Origin: Chrysopilus asiliformis
Taxonomy: Eukaryota; Arthropoda; Insecta; Diptera; Rhagionidae
NCBI GenBank assembly: GCA_964034945.1
Contig: OZ035962.1
Coordinates: forward strand, 53,500,231 to 53,564,230
Reading direction: 5' to 3'
Length of the DNA: 64,000 bases
Shown here: positions 1-11,227 of the stretch, piece by piece
Numbering within the stretch: position 1 is the stretch's first letter
Layout: every line of letters starts with the position of its first letter
Notes under the pieces: generated by a model
What the model was told of the DNA's origin: nothing
What the model saw: only the letters and a program-made list of their open reading frames with translations
The model's database searches: none
Program-made: the position numbers and the translations under genes

Positions 1-498
1 ATCTAACAATTATTGAAAACTCGTATGGTGATTTAAGTGAACGGCGAAGAGTTGTATCAAAATTCCACTTTGAAGGCAAACTTTTCAATAAGATTTTTTT
101 TAAATTTATTCCAATAGGATTTTGATGTATGGAGTTTTATGTAGAATCATATCCTAAATAACTTTTGTTCTTGCAGTTTTTTGATAAAATGCACCGTTTT
201 TGAGATATTCACAAAAAATGTTTTCGTTCTAATAGTCCATTTTTGCCCATTAACGAACTTAGCCTTGCATTTTACGAAAAACGGATCTGCTCAAAATTTC
301 AAGTCTCTAGTTCAATCCGTGCGCCCGCAATCCGCGCCACAGACGAACGGACGGACGGACGGACATGCTAAATTCAATTTTTTTTATCATTCTAAACACA
401 CTGGTGTAATTCATTTTTGTGTGTAATAACGGGATCTTGGCGTTACAAACGGTGAGGCAAATCTAATATACCCTTTGGTTTCATCATACGGGTATAAA
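1..498 (+). repeat. DINE-1/mini-me-like element, copy A1
   Basis: First of seven copies of a dispersed repeat in this window. The other copies lie near 15195-17237, 18493-18775 (minus), 18804-19377, 33413-33967, 46985-47290 (minus) and 59700-59965 (minus). Shared landmarks in order are AATTATTGAAAACCCGTATGG near the left, a long AT-rich body, a GACGGACG tract (here 345-366), and a right end that can fold as a hairpin, ATACCC-loop-GGGTAT (about 465-495). A central (GTCY)n tract plus a 3' hairpin is the plan of DINE-1/mini-me, which are Helentron-related non-autonomous elements. That family assignment is inference. The 81-codon frame inside is not a gene. Confidence 0.7.
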
Positions 499-1440
499 AA
501 TGTACTGATATGATATGCAATAAAACACACAAAATGTGTTGTCTCAATAAAACTCTAAATGACTGTTAAAAAAGTTGACACTACTGAAATCCCTCTGACA
601 CTACTATTTTTCGATCAGTAACACTCCGCTTTTCACTTTTGGGGTGGGAACCCTGCTCGGAAGTTATGGAGGATCAACCAAGAGGCCAGATGAAAGAAGC
701 ACCATTAACCACGGTGCAGAGTGGTTTTCCTAGATTGAAAACCTATTTTAACGAATAATCGTATTTTTTCATTTCAGTAATATAATCGCCAGGAATTGGA
801 TAACAAAGATAAGAATTCTAGAACAAATGTCAAAAAAAAAACATTGAAATGAAATGCGTTTGGTTAAAAATTCCGATGTTTCTTATCTTTATTAATCTAA
901 TCCTTGTGATTGCTGTTGACAAAAGAATATATAAATATATTAAAGAAATAATCTCTTATAGTAAAAAAGAAAATAATCAAAATTTGTTCAAAAAAAAAAA
1001 TTTTGAAAAATACAAATTAATAAAATAAATTTACTGCACATATAGCAAATGCAAAAATAAGGAGAAAAACATTGTACAACGAATTAAAAAATTGCAACAA
1101 AAAATTACATTTAGAAAAAGCATAATATAAGTAACTACTTTAATTAAGATAAATAATACTGTAAGTAGAGTGGAATTTAAATCATAATCATTAAGCAATT
1201 TACATTTTTAATTTTAAACCTACTTTAAAAAAAAAAAAAAACAAAAAAAAAAAACAAAATGAAAATACAAAAAAAAGTAATAAACAAGTCAATTTCAATA
1301 GATATTAACAAGAGAAGTTATTTACTTAAATAAAAAAATAATAATAAGATAAACAAAAAAAATGGTTGAAATGAAATCCGGAGGGAAACATCAACAAAAA
1401 ATAAATAATATAGAAAATAAAATTGTAATTGTTATGATTG
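499..1440. other. AT-rich sequence, nothing recognised
   Basis: No gene or repeat end is recognised here. The stretch 780-1440 is strongly A-rich with several poly(A) runs. No open frame of note is present. Confidence 0.5.
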
Positions 1441-2579
1441 TTAAGGTTTTATAATTAGGCACGTTCGCGCTCACTTCGACTACAACCCACGAATCATCTG
1501 TATATTCCACGCAGAAAGCCAAGCATTACTTTCCAGAAGGGAGTTGTGCTGCACATGATCTCCCGAGACAACCCGAATGGATGACTGGCGCACCGCAAGA
1601 TCAACGTTAACCAGACTGATACCATGTCACCCGTTTTAGCATCAGAGGGAGACGACAAAATTAACCACTGAGTTGTAGGCGGAAAGAGCCAGCAAGAGTG
1701 CGAATTTGCAAGAAGAAGAAGGCCAGCTCTGAAGCGAGATATCCACCTTATGCCACAACCGTTACTGACGAATCCAACCCGGAAGAAATTTTGAATTACG
1801 AGGAGTTCGCACTTTTATCAACGTGCCGAACATCGAGGCCAATCGTCGTTACTGGGCCACCAATAAAACTAGCCGTCATGAGCTGCGTCAGTGACTGATG
1901 TCCAATTCAGTACATTTCGCAGCTGCCATACCACACACATCTGGAACCTGCCGGGATGGCAATATTCCTGGACAGGATTACCATCTCAACACAAGGGCTC
2001 AATTCGAAACTGATAATTTAGTACGGAAATTTGTCGAGCACGACGAATAGGGGAAGGCCTATTACGGAACATCAATTGAAGCAATCGTCGCAGGCGGAAA
2101 GATTTATGTTTTGAACTTACACCCGCAGAGTCTAAAATTGTTGGGTCATCCGACTTAAGGCCTTACGTGGTTCCGGTATCTCCTTCTAGTGTGGAACAAC
2201 TTCTGCAGAAAGAATATCTTCAACGGGGAAGCCTTTAAGGAAAAGCAACTGAATGATATAATAAGATTAATACCCCTTAAAATTAAGATTACTGTAAAAC
2301 AAATATTTGTATATTGAAAATTTTGGCATTTGCATAAAAATGAATGCAACTTAGTAGCATTCGGAAAAACATGATTTGTAAAATTTTCTGATATTTGTCA
2401 TTGTTATTTGAGCCGTATAACAGGATATATTCCAAATTGTTGCAAATATTTGTATTATTAACGAATATATAGCAAAAAAACAATTACTTAAGAATAGACC
2501 ACTTGTAAACCTGTGGGAATTTTCTTCTCTTTAAACTAGTTCACCGGGGAACTAGTTTTTGAAAAAAAGCGGGGAGGAG
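1441..2579 (+). other. Unrecognised region upstream of an LTR, probably the decayed interior of an LTR element
   Basis: This stretch is less AT-rich than its left neighbour and ends in a purine run, AAAAAAAGCGGGGAGGAG (2562-2579), directly before an LTR that starts with TGTCGTG. That is the layout of a polypurine tract at the 3' end of a retrotransposon. The only sizeable frame (1698-1898, 66 codons) has no motif I recognise, so I cannot say whether this is gag, pol or env-derived sequence. Frames are broken throughout. Confidence 0.35.
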
Positions 2580-3213
2580 TGTCGTGGCCAATTCCCATAA
2601 TCATACATGGGAAATGTCTGCATAGTTGCTGAATAATCAAATAATCCGCACATGCAGACATCGCACCTGTAGCGCTGGCCTCGACACCCGAAACCCGCAG
2701 ACGCAACACGATCGCGTAAGAGTTGAAGCAGAGAACAAATAATCTAGAGAATAAACTCTTAGAACAAATTTTTGACAAATTTCCGCTTCGAAGGGGGGAA
2801 AAATGTCCCTATCATTCACTAGCTACGGCCTACAAGTTAATTACTTTTAGACTAGGGAGCACGAAGCAGAGAACACTTTTCGTCGTATCTATTCAATGAG
2901 ATGGAGGAATCGAATGGATAATTTTTTCCCTTTTACATCGGATCCTCTTGCTTCATCTCACAGTGGAAAATTTTTCTCTAAAAATTTGTTCTAAGAGTTT
3001 TTTCTCTAGATTATTTGTTCTCTGGTTGAAGATTCTTACAGGTGGGAACCAAAATCAGAGTAGTAATTTTGGTTCCGAACCGACAAGTAGTAGAATGTTC
3101 TAAGACGGTAAGCAGAATGTTTTTGGACTGACAAGTGGTAAAAGATGATCGAATAAATAAAGAAAGTAAAAAAGATACGCGTTTTACTTAAATATCTCGG
3201 AGAAAACACGACA
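2580..3213 (+). repeat. LTR (3' LTR) of an unidentified retrotransposon, interrupted by a MITE
   Basis: The sequence begins TGTCGTG and ends CACGACA, giving a 7-bp terminal inverted repeat with TG...CA ends, and it follows a polypurine tract. Removing the nested 297-bp MITE at 2729-3025 and one copy of its target duplication leaves an LTR of about 330 bp. It abuts errantivirus integrase sequence on the right. No 5' LTR was found in the window, so the element is partial. Confidence 0.65.
2729..3025. mobile_element. 297-bp MITE (family N, copy 1) with 7-bp target duplication
   Basis: Long TIRs begin CAGAGAACAAATAATCTAGA and the right end is its inverse, ending GTTCTCTG. The flanks are GTTGAAG (2722-2728) and GTTGAAG (3026-3032), an exact 7-bp direct repeat. 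The body is the reverse complement of the 299-bp element at 49843-50141, which also has a 7-bp duplication. There is no coding capacity. TIRs starting CAGAG resemble hAT elements, but hAT normally makes 8-bp duplications, so the superfamily is left open. Confidence 0.8.
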
Positions 3214-3221
3214 CTCTGACC

Positions 3222-3755
3222 ACTCCAGTAATCACAGAATTCCTAAAAAATCTAGGCATAGAAACTTATTTAACGCCTTCATCCAGAAGCGATGTAAATG
3301 GACAAGTAGAACGCGTTCACTCTGCAATACAGGAGATAATTCGATGTTTACAGAAAGACTTTACAGCAACACCAATGACCGAATTAGCAATCATAGCAAC
3401 AGACCGTTATAATAATACAATACATAGTACTGTGAAAGAGACCCCGGCTACCATTTTTTTCTGTAGAAAACCATCCGAGACTCTCGAAGAATTAGAAACC
3501 GCACGCAGAGAATCATATGTTAAAACAAAACAATTAATTAAGAGAATCCAACAGCAAAGACTTAATTATGAGAATAAAAATCGGCAAAAACCCAAAAAAT
3601 ATAGTACGGGAGATGTTATTTACGTAAAAGCCCCTGGTAGGAAAGGGAAACTAAATCAGAAGTACACCAAAGAAATAGTCAAAGACGATCATAGAGGCAC
3701 AGTTTCTACATTTAGTGGTAGAAAGATCGATAAAACGAATATTAAGAATGACTAG
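3222..3755 (+). pseudogene. Errantivirus copy 1: integrase C-terminal fragment
   Basis: Open from the left junction to a TAG at 3753-3755. It corresponds to the C-terminal third of the integrase at 10123-11205, with a clear one-to-one match from the segment just after the second catalytic Asp, through the catalytic Glu (NGQVERVHS), to the basic C-terminus. The N-terminal zinc-binding region and the first two catalytic residues are missing. The fragment starts right after the LTR that ends at 3213. Family assignment (17.6/297 group of Ty3/gypsy) rests on its twin copy in this window. Confidence 0.85.
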
Positions 3756-3795
3756 TTCACATACCCTTGAATCACAATTAAATTTTTAATTACAG

Positions 3796-4496
3796 CCTTT
3801 TCACCATTCTCTGGTCTACGGAAATGTCCAGATATTCGAATACACAAATACTCCACTAGCAACAATCAGGGTAGGACACGGCAGAATTACGGAAGGAAAC
3901 TTCAAAGTCATTCATATCATATGTTCAAGCCCATACAATGCTAATCTCATTAGTAAATAAAAAAATTAACAATTCATCCCCCATAAAGCCACAAATTGAA
4001 CATCTTAAAATCGGTATAGAAGCCCAATTACAGGAATTCAAACCCCATAAAGAAAAAAGATCTATAAATTGGCTAGGATCCGCATGGAAGTGGATTGCAG
4101 GATCACCGGATGCTTATGATCTGGAAAACTTAATTAAAATACAAAACGAACCTCTATAATAAACAAATAATAATCAATAAGAATATTTTTGATATATCAA
4201 ACAAAATACTGAAAAAATACAATCACATCCTCCAAGAGGATATAGCACAAAATCTATTTAATAAACTGATTATGATGAAACACGAGATCGATCAGATTAC
4301 GGATGCCATTCACTGGGCGAAGAGGGGGATTATTAATACAAAAATCCTTAATGAAAAAGAGTTAAACCAATTAATAAAGGTAACAAAAAATTTGCCTTAC
4401 AATAATGAAGCTGAGGCTTTAAACTTTGCAACTCCATCTATTCTAATCAATGGAGACATTATTGTATATATCGTCTCAATCCCAATATTGATCTAA
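3796..4496 (+). pseudogene. env: Errantivirus copy 1: broken env fragment
   Basis: Follows the integrase relic after a splice-acceptor-like TTTTTAATTACAG (3783-3795), the same place as the acceptor in copy 2 (11228-11238). Env of errantiviruses is a class I-like or baculovirus F-like glycoprotein made from a spliced mRNA. Here the frame is broken at least twice (near 3920 and 4155). Pieces 3938-4159 and 4272-4496 match copy 2, including the basic cleavage region and the tryptophan-rich segment after it. The match stops at about 4485, well before the C-terminal membrane anchor. It is inactive. Confidence 0.8.
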
Positions 4497-5109
4497 ATAG
4501 CAGTGTACTGATGGTGAATGTGTGCAGTGAACGAGCCCCAGTAGGATACGGACAATTTTAACGCCGCAATCTAAAAAGGAGCAACTCGTCCTACATCAAC
4601 ATCATCAACTTCAAGGAATTATATCACTCAACATATAGTGTCTATCACTCGGAATCCAGAATCATCAACAGTATGAGGATCCCAACAATTATTTTGTAAG
4701 TCAAATAACTTTCATTATTCAACAAAAATATTTTACAAATTAAATATCAATCAACAACATTGAAATATTCAAATAAGTAAAGTGAAAATTTTTTATTATA
4801 CAACGGAAAAATATTTTAAAATTTGAACCAATCACAAATATTGAAAAAGTTATCATAGATTTATAAGAAAAAAACCAATACAAATTATCTAACGTGTAAA
4901 TTGAAAGGTGTTACACTATTATCAAAATTTAATTTGAATAAATCATGAAATCTCGTTTTAATGATCCCATTGATTAAAAAAACTCAAAGTCAAGTGAAAC
5001 GCGAAGTCAAGTGAAAACGCGAAGTCAAGTAAAAACGTGAAGTACTCGAAGTTAAGTCCTAAATAAATTTACTTAGTAAAACTCAAGTCAAAGTATAAAA
5101 ATTTATAAA
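4497..5109 (+). other. Errantivirus leader (5' untranslated region) with possible splice donor
   Basis: Non-coding, AT-rich. GTAAGT at 4696-4701 is a strong splice-donor sequence and would pair functionally with the env acceptor at 11228-11238. A stretch near 4535-4556 (CCCAGTAGGATACGG) faintly resembles a tRNA-Ser primer site, but the match is weak. At 4990-5045 an 18-bp unit (GTCAAGTGAAAACGCGAA) is repeated about three times. A TATA-free start of gag follows at 5110 (ATGGCC). Confidence 0.4.
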
Positions 5110-6403
5110 ATGGCCACTATTCAAGAAGCCATGGACCTTGTTAGGGCAGAAATTTTAAACTTAACAGGTGCCTTAAATGCACAAATCAATCAAACGAATA
5201 AAATTCAAACCCAGTTTGATGAATTTAAATCAGAAACTCAACAAACCCTACTAACAATTGCCCAACCCCCTCAAAAAAATATTGAACCACCATTAGTAAA
5301 ACCCACAACTGAAGATGAATTATCCCAGCAAACAAAAATACCAGACCCCGTAAAGGAAATTAAGTCCTTTAATGGTAACCCTACAACATATTCTTCATGG
5401 ATAAAATCCGTGGAAAGCGTCTTAGACGACTACAAAATCATAAGAAACAAACCCCTCTATAGAGCAATAATTCGCTCAATACGTCAAAAGATAGTTGATG
5501 AGGCTGACACAGCCTTAATTGCACACAATACTCCAGATGAAAACTGGATAGCAATCGCGATATTAGAACCCTTGAGTATCAATTGTACTCACTTCACCAA
5601 GGAAAAAAAACGATTGATGAATTCTTTGGAGAAGTCAATCATCATCTTACCCTAATTATTAACAAAGTCCAGACAGAATGCTTCAGTGTTGAAACACAAT
5701 CCACCATAATAGAAGGACACCGTAACAGAGCTCTCGATACATTTATAAGAGGTCTGAACGGAGAATTGTCTAAATTTATTGCTATCAAATCACCCAGGTC
5801 ACTTCCAGAAGCATATTCTTCATGTCTGGAAATACAAAACATGAATTATAGGGCAACAAATTTTCTCAATAAAAATAATCAAACAAATTCAATTGTAGTA
5901 CCGCATAATGCCCTTACACCACCAACATTACCCCCAAGGCGACATTCACAACCACCAACGCCAATGCCCAGAAACTTTAACCCACCTCAACTCACGACAC
6001 AACAGCGCAATACATTGTATAGCGCTCAATACAACCCCAAATATATCCTCAAGTTAATCAATATAATAAACCATATAACATTCAACATAAACCACCCATT
6101 TATCCCCGATATAACCAACAAAATAAACCAGAACCAATGGATGTGGATAAAAGCACACAAAGTAAACAAGTCAATTACATGAATAGACCACAGATTAATC
6201 CTCAACCGTTCAGGAAACCTTTACCATTTGGTAACCTGCCAAATGCACAACCCCAACAACGTATTTACCACACCAATACGGAACCTGCTGAGGAGTCATA
6301 TGAAGATACAAGCAACGAAGCTTATGAAGATCCATACGAATTATGCTGTGAAGACTTTGATCTGGAGCCAGAATTAAATTTTTGCCAAGCAAAAGACAAA
6401 TAG
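5110..6403 (+). pseudogene. gag: Errantivirus gag, frameshifted
   Basis: Three overlapping frames (5110-5655, 5583-6182, 6137-6403) together cover a gag of about 430 residues. The first begins with a coiled-coil-like, Asn/Gln-rich segment followed by the typical gag core start (FNGNPTTYSSW, around residues 90-105). The second carries the core helices and a proline-rich linker, and the third is acidic. Two frameshifts therefore separate the pieces (near 5585-5655 and 6140-6180). No CCHC zinc knuckle is seen, as is usual in this group. The non-LTR insertion begins right at the end of the third piece. Confidence 0.75.
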
Positions 6404-8029
6404 TTAGAATTCTGCAGGAGATTGACGTGAACAAATCTACAGGACCGGATGGCATTCCCCCCCCATGTTTTGAAAAAAATGTGCCGTCACCTTAGCTGGA
6501 CCTCTTCGCTCCCTATTTTACCTCAGCTTCTCCAAGGGGATCTATTCCTCTTCTTGGAAAGCAGCTAACGTCCAGCCCATTCCCAAAAAAGGTGACAAAT
6601 GCGACCCCTCTAATTATAGACCCATAGCTCTGACTTCTGTACTTGCCAAGGTTATGGAGACTCTAATAAATACCAAAATTACAAATTTTTTAGAGCGCAA
6701 TAACATAATCAACGATCGCCAATATAGCTTTCGTGCGCGCCGCTCCACAGGCGATCTTTTGGTCTGCTTGACCGAGCGTTGGAGTAAAAGTCTCCATAAT
6801 TTTGGCGAATCGAAAACTATAGCGCTGGACATCTCCAAAGCTTTCAACCGTGTTTGGCATAAAGCTTTGATGGCAAAGATACGAGCTATCGGTCTAAACC
6901 CTGCAATTTCCAAATGGATTGAGAGCTACCTTTCTGATCGTTCAATACAGGTTGTATTGGATGGTTATAAATCTGATCTCTTCAAAATTAACTCTGGTGT
7001 CCCTCAAGGCTCAGTTCTAGCTCCTACGCTTTTCTTAATATTTATCAATGATCTACTATCTCTCACTCTCAATCCACTTTATTGTTTCGCTGATGACAGC
7101 TCCCTTGACGCATCCTACCATTTCAGTTCACCTGCAGAATCGAACGCCATTGCTGTTCGATCGAAACGCAGTGAGCAAATTAGATCTTTGAATTCTGATT
7201 TAAACACAATTCTGGCTTGGGGCAGAATCAACCGTGTGGAATTCAACGCATCTAAAACCCAATCAATGCTGTTATCGATGAAATGCGAAAAATCCCCCGA
7301 AACGGTCGAATTTATGAGTGAGTCCATTAGTGACTCAAAAAACATCAGAATGTTGGGCATCGAAATAAATGAGAAGCTCCAATGGAGTGATCATATTTTT
7401 AAAATAGCAAAGGAAGCATCGCAGTGCCTAGGCTTCCTGGGACGATGCAAAAAATATTTCGCATCAGTCGACGTCCTTAACATTTATGTACAAGAGCTAC
7501 ATTCGACCGAGACTCGAGTACAATTCGCACATTTGGGATGGAGCCCCAAAAACTGTCCTCCAACTGCTGGACCGAATCCAAAAACGTGCGATCCGACTAA
7601 TTGGAGACAAGTCTTTGACAGATTCATTACCGTCTCTCGAGCATCGTCGCTATGTTGGAGTACTCAGCATATTCTACAAATATTTCAATGGGAAATGTTC
7701 CACCGAAATTTCCCAACTTATTCCTCCACGGTATATTTTCCCTAGACCCTCTCGTGCAGCTACACGTGCGCACGACTTCTTCCTTGAGCCTCCCCGCTTT
7801 CGTACAGTAAAGTTTAGGGGTTCCTTCATTCCGCGAACTCCAAGACTTTGGAACAATTTACCATCCGATGTGTTCCCCCCGGACTATAACCCGCAGAAGT
7901 TCAAGGAGAACATAAATCGGCATCTCCTTTTGTCCTTCCAACCATCCCGAGCTGTGCTTCGGCATTAAAGGGTCTTCCCCTAAGCTCTGGCTGGATCTAT
8001 AAATAAATAAATAATAAAAAAAAAAAGCA
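6403..8029 (+). mobile_element. 5'-truncated non-LTR retrotransposon (jockey/CR1 group)
   Basis: A block of LINE-type RT sequence starts abruptly at the RT N-terminus and ends in a short A-rich tail (ATAAATAAATAAATAATAAAAA, 7999-8025). This is the signature of target-primed insertion with 5' truncation. It separates errantivirus gag from protease. No convincing target-site duplication is seen; the flanks GCAAAAGAC and GCAGAC are only similar. Confidence 0.8.
6415..7968 (+). pseudogene. Non-LTR reverse transcriptase with C-terminal domain, one frameshift
   Basis: Recognisable RT motifs in order: STGPDG near 6440, NYRPIALTSV near 6615, LDISKAFNRVWHKA near 6830, GVPQGSVLAPTLF near 6995, and the catalytic box FADDSS near 7087 (usually YADD). 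The thumb and the C-terminal region typical of jockey/CR1-type elements follow: IRPRLEY near 7500 and LWNNLPSDVFP near 7850. Frames 6415-7490 and 7486-7968 must be joined by a shift near 7488. The endonuclease and ORF1 are absent, and small indels occur near 6470. Exact clade is uncertain. Confidence 0.8.
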
Positions 8030-8030
8030 G

Positions 8031-8410
8031 ACTTAGTGCAACACCCTACTTAGCATACGAAATATCGGATGGAAAATTCCTCAAACTCCTAATAGACACC
8101 GGAGCCAACAAAAACTTCATTTCCCCAAAACACGTATCAAACCCCAAACCCGTTAAAAAACCATTCTTCATAAACTCTGTTGGAGGAAAAATAAAAATAG
8201 AACAATCAGCCACGGGAAGAATATTCTCAAAATTCGGAAATAGAATTCCAGTAAAATTCTATTTGCTACCATCTCTAACATCTTTCGACGGAATTATAGG
8301 CGACGATACATTAAGACACCTAAAAGCAGTTATTGACAGAGGTAAATCCATTTTAAAAATTCACCCAGGAATCGAAATCCCCCTACAGATGAAAAAGTCA
8401 TTCGATGTAA
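8031..8410 (+). pseudogene. Errantivirus aspartic protease region
   Basis: Directly downstream of the non-LTR tail the errantivirus polyprotein resumes. The frame shows the retropepsin active site LLIDTGANKNF (around 8090-8120) and the flap/second half ending in GIIGDDTLRHL (near 8295-8330). It is separated from gag by the 1.6-kb insertion and from RT by the 16-bp repeat array at 8413-8476, which brings stop codons into frame. Confidence 0.75.
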
Positions 8411-8412
8411 AT

Positions 8413-8476
8413 CACATTAATCAGAAATCACATTAATCAGAAATCACATTAATCAGAAATCACATTAATCAGAAAT
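8413..8476 (+). repeat. Four tandem copies of a 16-bp unit inside pol
   Basis: CACATTAATCAGAAAT is repeated exactly four times at 8413, 8429, 8445 and 8461. Because 16 is not a multiple of 3 and the unit contains TAA and TGA in some frames, the array breaks the protease-RT reading frame. It looks like local replication slippage. Confidence 0.9.
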
Positions 8477-8548
8477 AATATCAGAAATAACCACCTCCCT
8501 AAAAACCAGCAGGATGATCTAAACAAACTAATCAGGGAATTCAGACCA

Positions 8549-10061
8549 TTGTTTTCTAAACCCGACGATAAGATAACAGCAGTCACTAATATAAAAGCAA
8601 GAATTAGAACAAGTACTAATTCACCAATTTATGCAAAGACTTATCCATACCCATTCAACATGAGAAAAGAAGTTGATAAACAGATCAAAAAACTACTTGA
8701 AGACAATAAGACCTTCAAGATCACCTTATAACGCACCAATATGGGTAGTACCAAAAAAATTGGATGCATCAGGCGAAAAAAAATACAGAATGGTCACTGA
8801 TTACAAAAAACTAAATAATGTCACAATCTCTGACAAATACCCTATACCTGATATTACATCCACTCTAGCGAACTTGGGAAAAGCCAAGTATTTCACAACA
8901 ATAGATCTAACTTCCGGATTTCATCAGATACGAATGGAAGAAGAAGACATTGAAAAAACCGCATTTTCAACGTTAAACGGAAAGTACGAATTTTTGAGAT
9001 TACCGTTTGGCCTCAAAAATGCCCCATCGGAATTCCAACGAATGATTGATGACGTACTAAAAGAAAAAATCGGAAAACGCTGTCATGTATATATAGACGA
9101 TATAGTTGTATACAGCGAAACAATCGAACAACATTTCGAAGACCTAAGGGTAATATTTTCAAAACTAAACAAAGCCAATCTAAAAGTTAACCTGGATAAA
9201 ACAGAATTTCTTAAGACAGAAACAGAATTCTTAGGCTTCATAATTTCAAGCCAAGGAATTAAAGCAGATCCTAAAAAAATACAATCTATAACAAACACAC
9301 AGGAACCCAAAACTTTAAAAGAGCTAAAATCAATTTTAGGATTGGCCTCCTATTATAGAAAATTTATTAAGGATTTTGCCAAAATCGCAAAACCACTTAC
9401 GAAACTCACAAGTGGAGAATTGGCTAGAATACGCAAAACCCAATCAACAAAGATTCCAATAAAATTCAATAAAGAAGAAAAAGAAGCTTTCAATAAATTA
9501 AAAGACCACTTGACCTCATCGGAATTACTCATTTTTCCAGATTTCGAAAAACCATTTATTCTAACAACCGACGCATCTAATTATGCATTAGGAGCCGTCC
9601 TATCTCAAGGAGAAATTGGAAAGGACAAACCAATTACGTACATTTCCAGAAGTCTGAATACTACCGAACAAAATTATGCCACAAACGAAAAGGAAATGCT
9701 TGCAATCATTTGGGCCCTAGAAAATCTTAGAAATTATTTGTATGGAGCAAAAAAATTAAAAATTCTCACTGACCACCAACCTTTAACATTTGCTCTTAGC
9801 AATAAAAACAACAATGCAAAACTCAAAAGATGGAAGGCAAGACTCGAAGAATATAATTACGAAATTGTCTACAGACCAGGTAAAGCAAATGTAGTAGCCG
9901 ACGCCTTATCTAGGATGAACATCAGCGAATGTAATGCTTCTACATCCACTCAACATAGTGCAGAGGAAGATTCAACAGATCTCATCATTTGTACCGAATC
10001 CCCTATTAACGTTTTCAAAAATCAAGTAATCCTACGAATTACCACATCCCGGATATCATAG
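8549..10061 (+). pseudogene. pol: Errantivirus reverse transcriptase and RNase H
   Basis: The upstream piece 8549-8731 (PIYAKTYPYPFN) carries the RT N-terminus and must shift frame near 8715 into the long open frame 8673-10061. Within that frame: the first catalytic Asp at TTIDLTSGFHQI (about 8898-8935), LPFGLKNAPSEFQRM (about 9002-9046), the catalytic box YIDDIVVY (9090-9114), then connection and RNase H (TTDASNYALGAVLSQ near 9560, TDHQPLTF near 9768, VADALSRM near 9895). All main catalytic residues are present. Apart from the N-terminal shift this is a well-kept 17.6/297-type RT. Confidence 0.9.
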
Positions 10062-10122
10062 GAAGACCATCACAAAGACTCAATTCAATGAAGATTCTAT
10101 AAAACAAATACTCAAAACTGAA

Positions 10123-11205
10123 ATGAGATCAGATGTCATCAACGGACTTAAAGCCCCAGAACATATAATGCGACTTATTCAAGATATATATAAGGAACAT
10201 TTTGGAAGAAATTTGAAAATTAGGTTTACACAAAAAGTGGTTACGGACCTTATTGATGAGGAACAAATTTTGGAAACTATTCTAAAAGAACACAGGCTAA
10301 CACACAAAAGAGCTGAAGAAAATAAGGAAAAACTACTTCAACAATATTATTTCCCTAAAATGGCCTCAAAAATCAGAGAAATTATAGCAAACTGTAACAT
10401 CTGTATAGAAAACAAATACGATAGACATCCCTCACGTAACCAATTGCAACCCACACCAATTCTGCAATATCCAACCGAAATTATCCATATTGACATTATG
10501 GAACTCGATGGAAAATTATTCCTAACATCATTAGATAAATTTTCCAAATTCACCAAACTATTTCCTATAGAAAATAAATCATCATTACATCTTAAGGAAA
10601 AAATATTGGAATTAATACATTACTACACGACTCCGAAATTATTAGTAATGGACAGAGATAAGGCTTTCACAACACCAATAATAACAGAATTTTTACAAAA
10701 TATAGGAGTAGAAATATATCTGACACCATCCTCTCGTAGCGAAGTAAATGGACAAGTGGAAAGAGTACACTCCACAATTCAGGAAATAATAAGATGTCTA
10801 CAAAAGCAACACAGATCTTTGTCTATAAATGAATTAGCACTAATAGCAACCGACCGTTATAATAATACTATTCATAGCACTGTCAAGGAGACTCCGGCTA
10901 CCATATTTTATGGTAGAATCCCATCCAAAACCTTGGAAGAATTACAAACCGCACGAGAACAAGCAAATACAAAAACCAAACATTTAATTGAACGAATTCA
11001 ACAACAACGACTCAATTACGAAAACAAAAAACGTCAGAATCCAAAAAAATATAACACAGGTGATGTTATCTACATAAAAGCCCCTGGAAGGAAAGGGAAA
11101 TTAAACCAGAAATTTTCCAAAGAAATAGTCAAGGATGATCACAGAGTCACAGTAACAACGTACAGCGGCAAAAGAATTCATAAAACAAATATTAAACAAG
11201 ATTAA
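10123..11205 (+). CDS. Errantivirus integrase
   Basis: Open frame of 360 codons. The zinc-binding HHCC module lies around residues 60-110 (HRLTHKRAEENK ... CNICIENK). The catalytic core has Asp in IIHIDIMELDG (about residue 125), Asp in LVMDRDKAF (about residue 185) and Glu in NGQVERVHSTIQE (about residue 222), so the DDE triad is intact. A basic C-terminal region with YIKAPGRKGKLN follows. The frame is separated from RNase H by about 60 bp containing a frameshift, so as it stands it would not be made as part of the polyprotein. Copy 1 at 3222-3755 is a close relative. Confidence 0.88.
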   Translation: MRSDVINGLKAPEHIMRLIQDIYKEHFGRNLKIRFTQKVVTDLIDEEQILETILKEHRLTHKRAEENKEKLLQQYYFPKMASKIREIIANCNICIENKYDRHPSRNQLQPTPILQYPTEIIHIDIMELDGKLFLTSLDKFSKFTKLFPIENKSSLHLKEKILELIHYYTTPKLLVMDRDKAFTTPIITEFLQNIGVEIYLTPSSRSEVNGQVERVHSTIQEIIRCLQKQHRSLSINELALIATDRYNNTIHSTVKETPATIFYGRIPSKTLEELQTAREQANTKTKHLIERIQQQRLNYENKKRQNPKKYNTGDVIYIKAPGRKGKLNQKFSKEIVKDDHRVTVTTYSGKRIHKTNIKQD

Positions 11206-11227
11206 TTCCCCTATCTCAAAACGAATC

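Noticed and set aside
345..366. GACGGACG and related short tandem runs (also 17029-17101, 19178-19243, 33800-33838) as CRISPR-like repeats
   Set aside because: They are 4-bp microsatellite units within dispersed elements, with no unique spacers, and the genome is eukaryotic.
2580..3213. A solo LTR with target duplication inside errantivirus copy 1
   Set aside because: The left side is a polypurine tract and non-errantivirus sequence, so it is the 3' end of a separate element and not a solo LTR.
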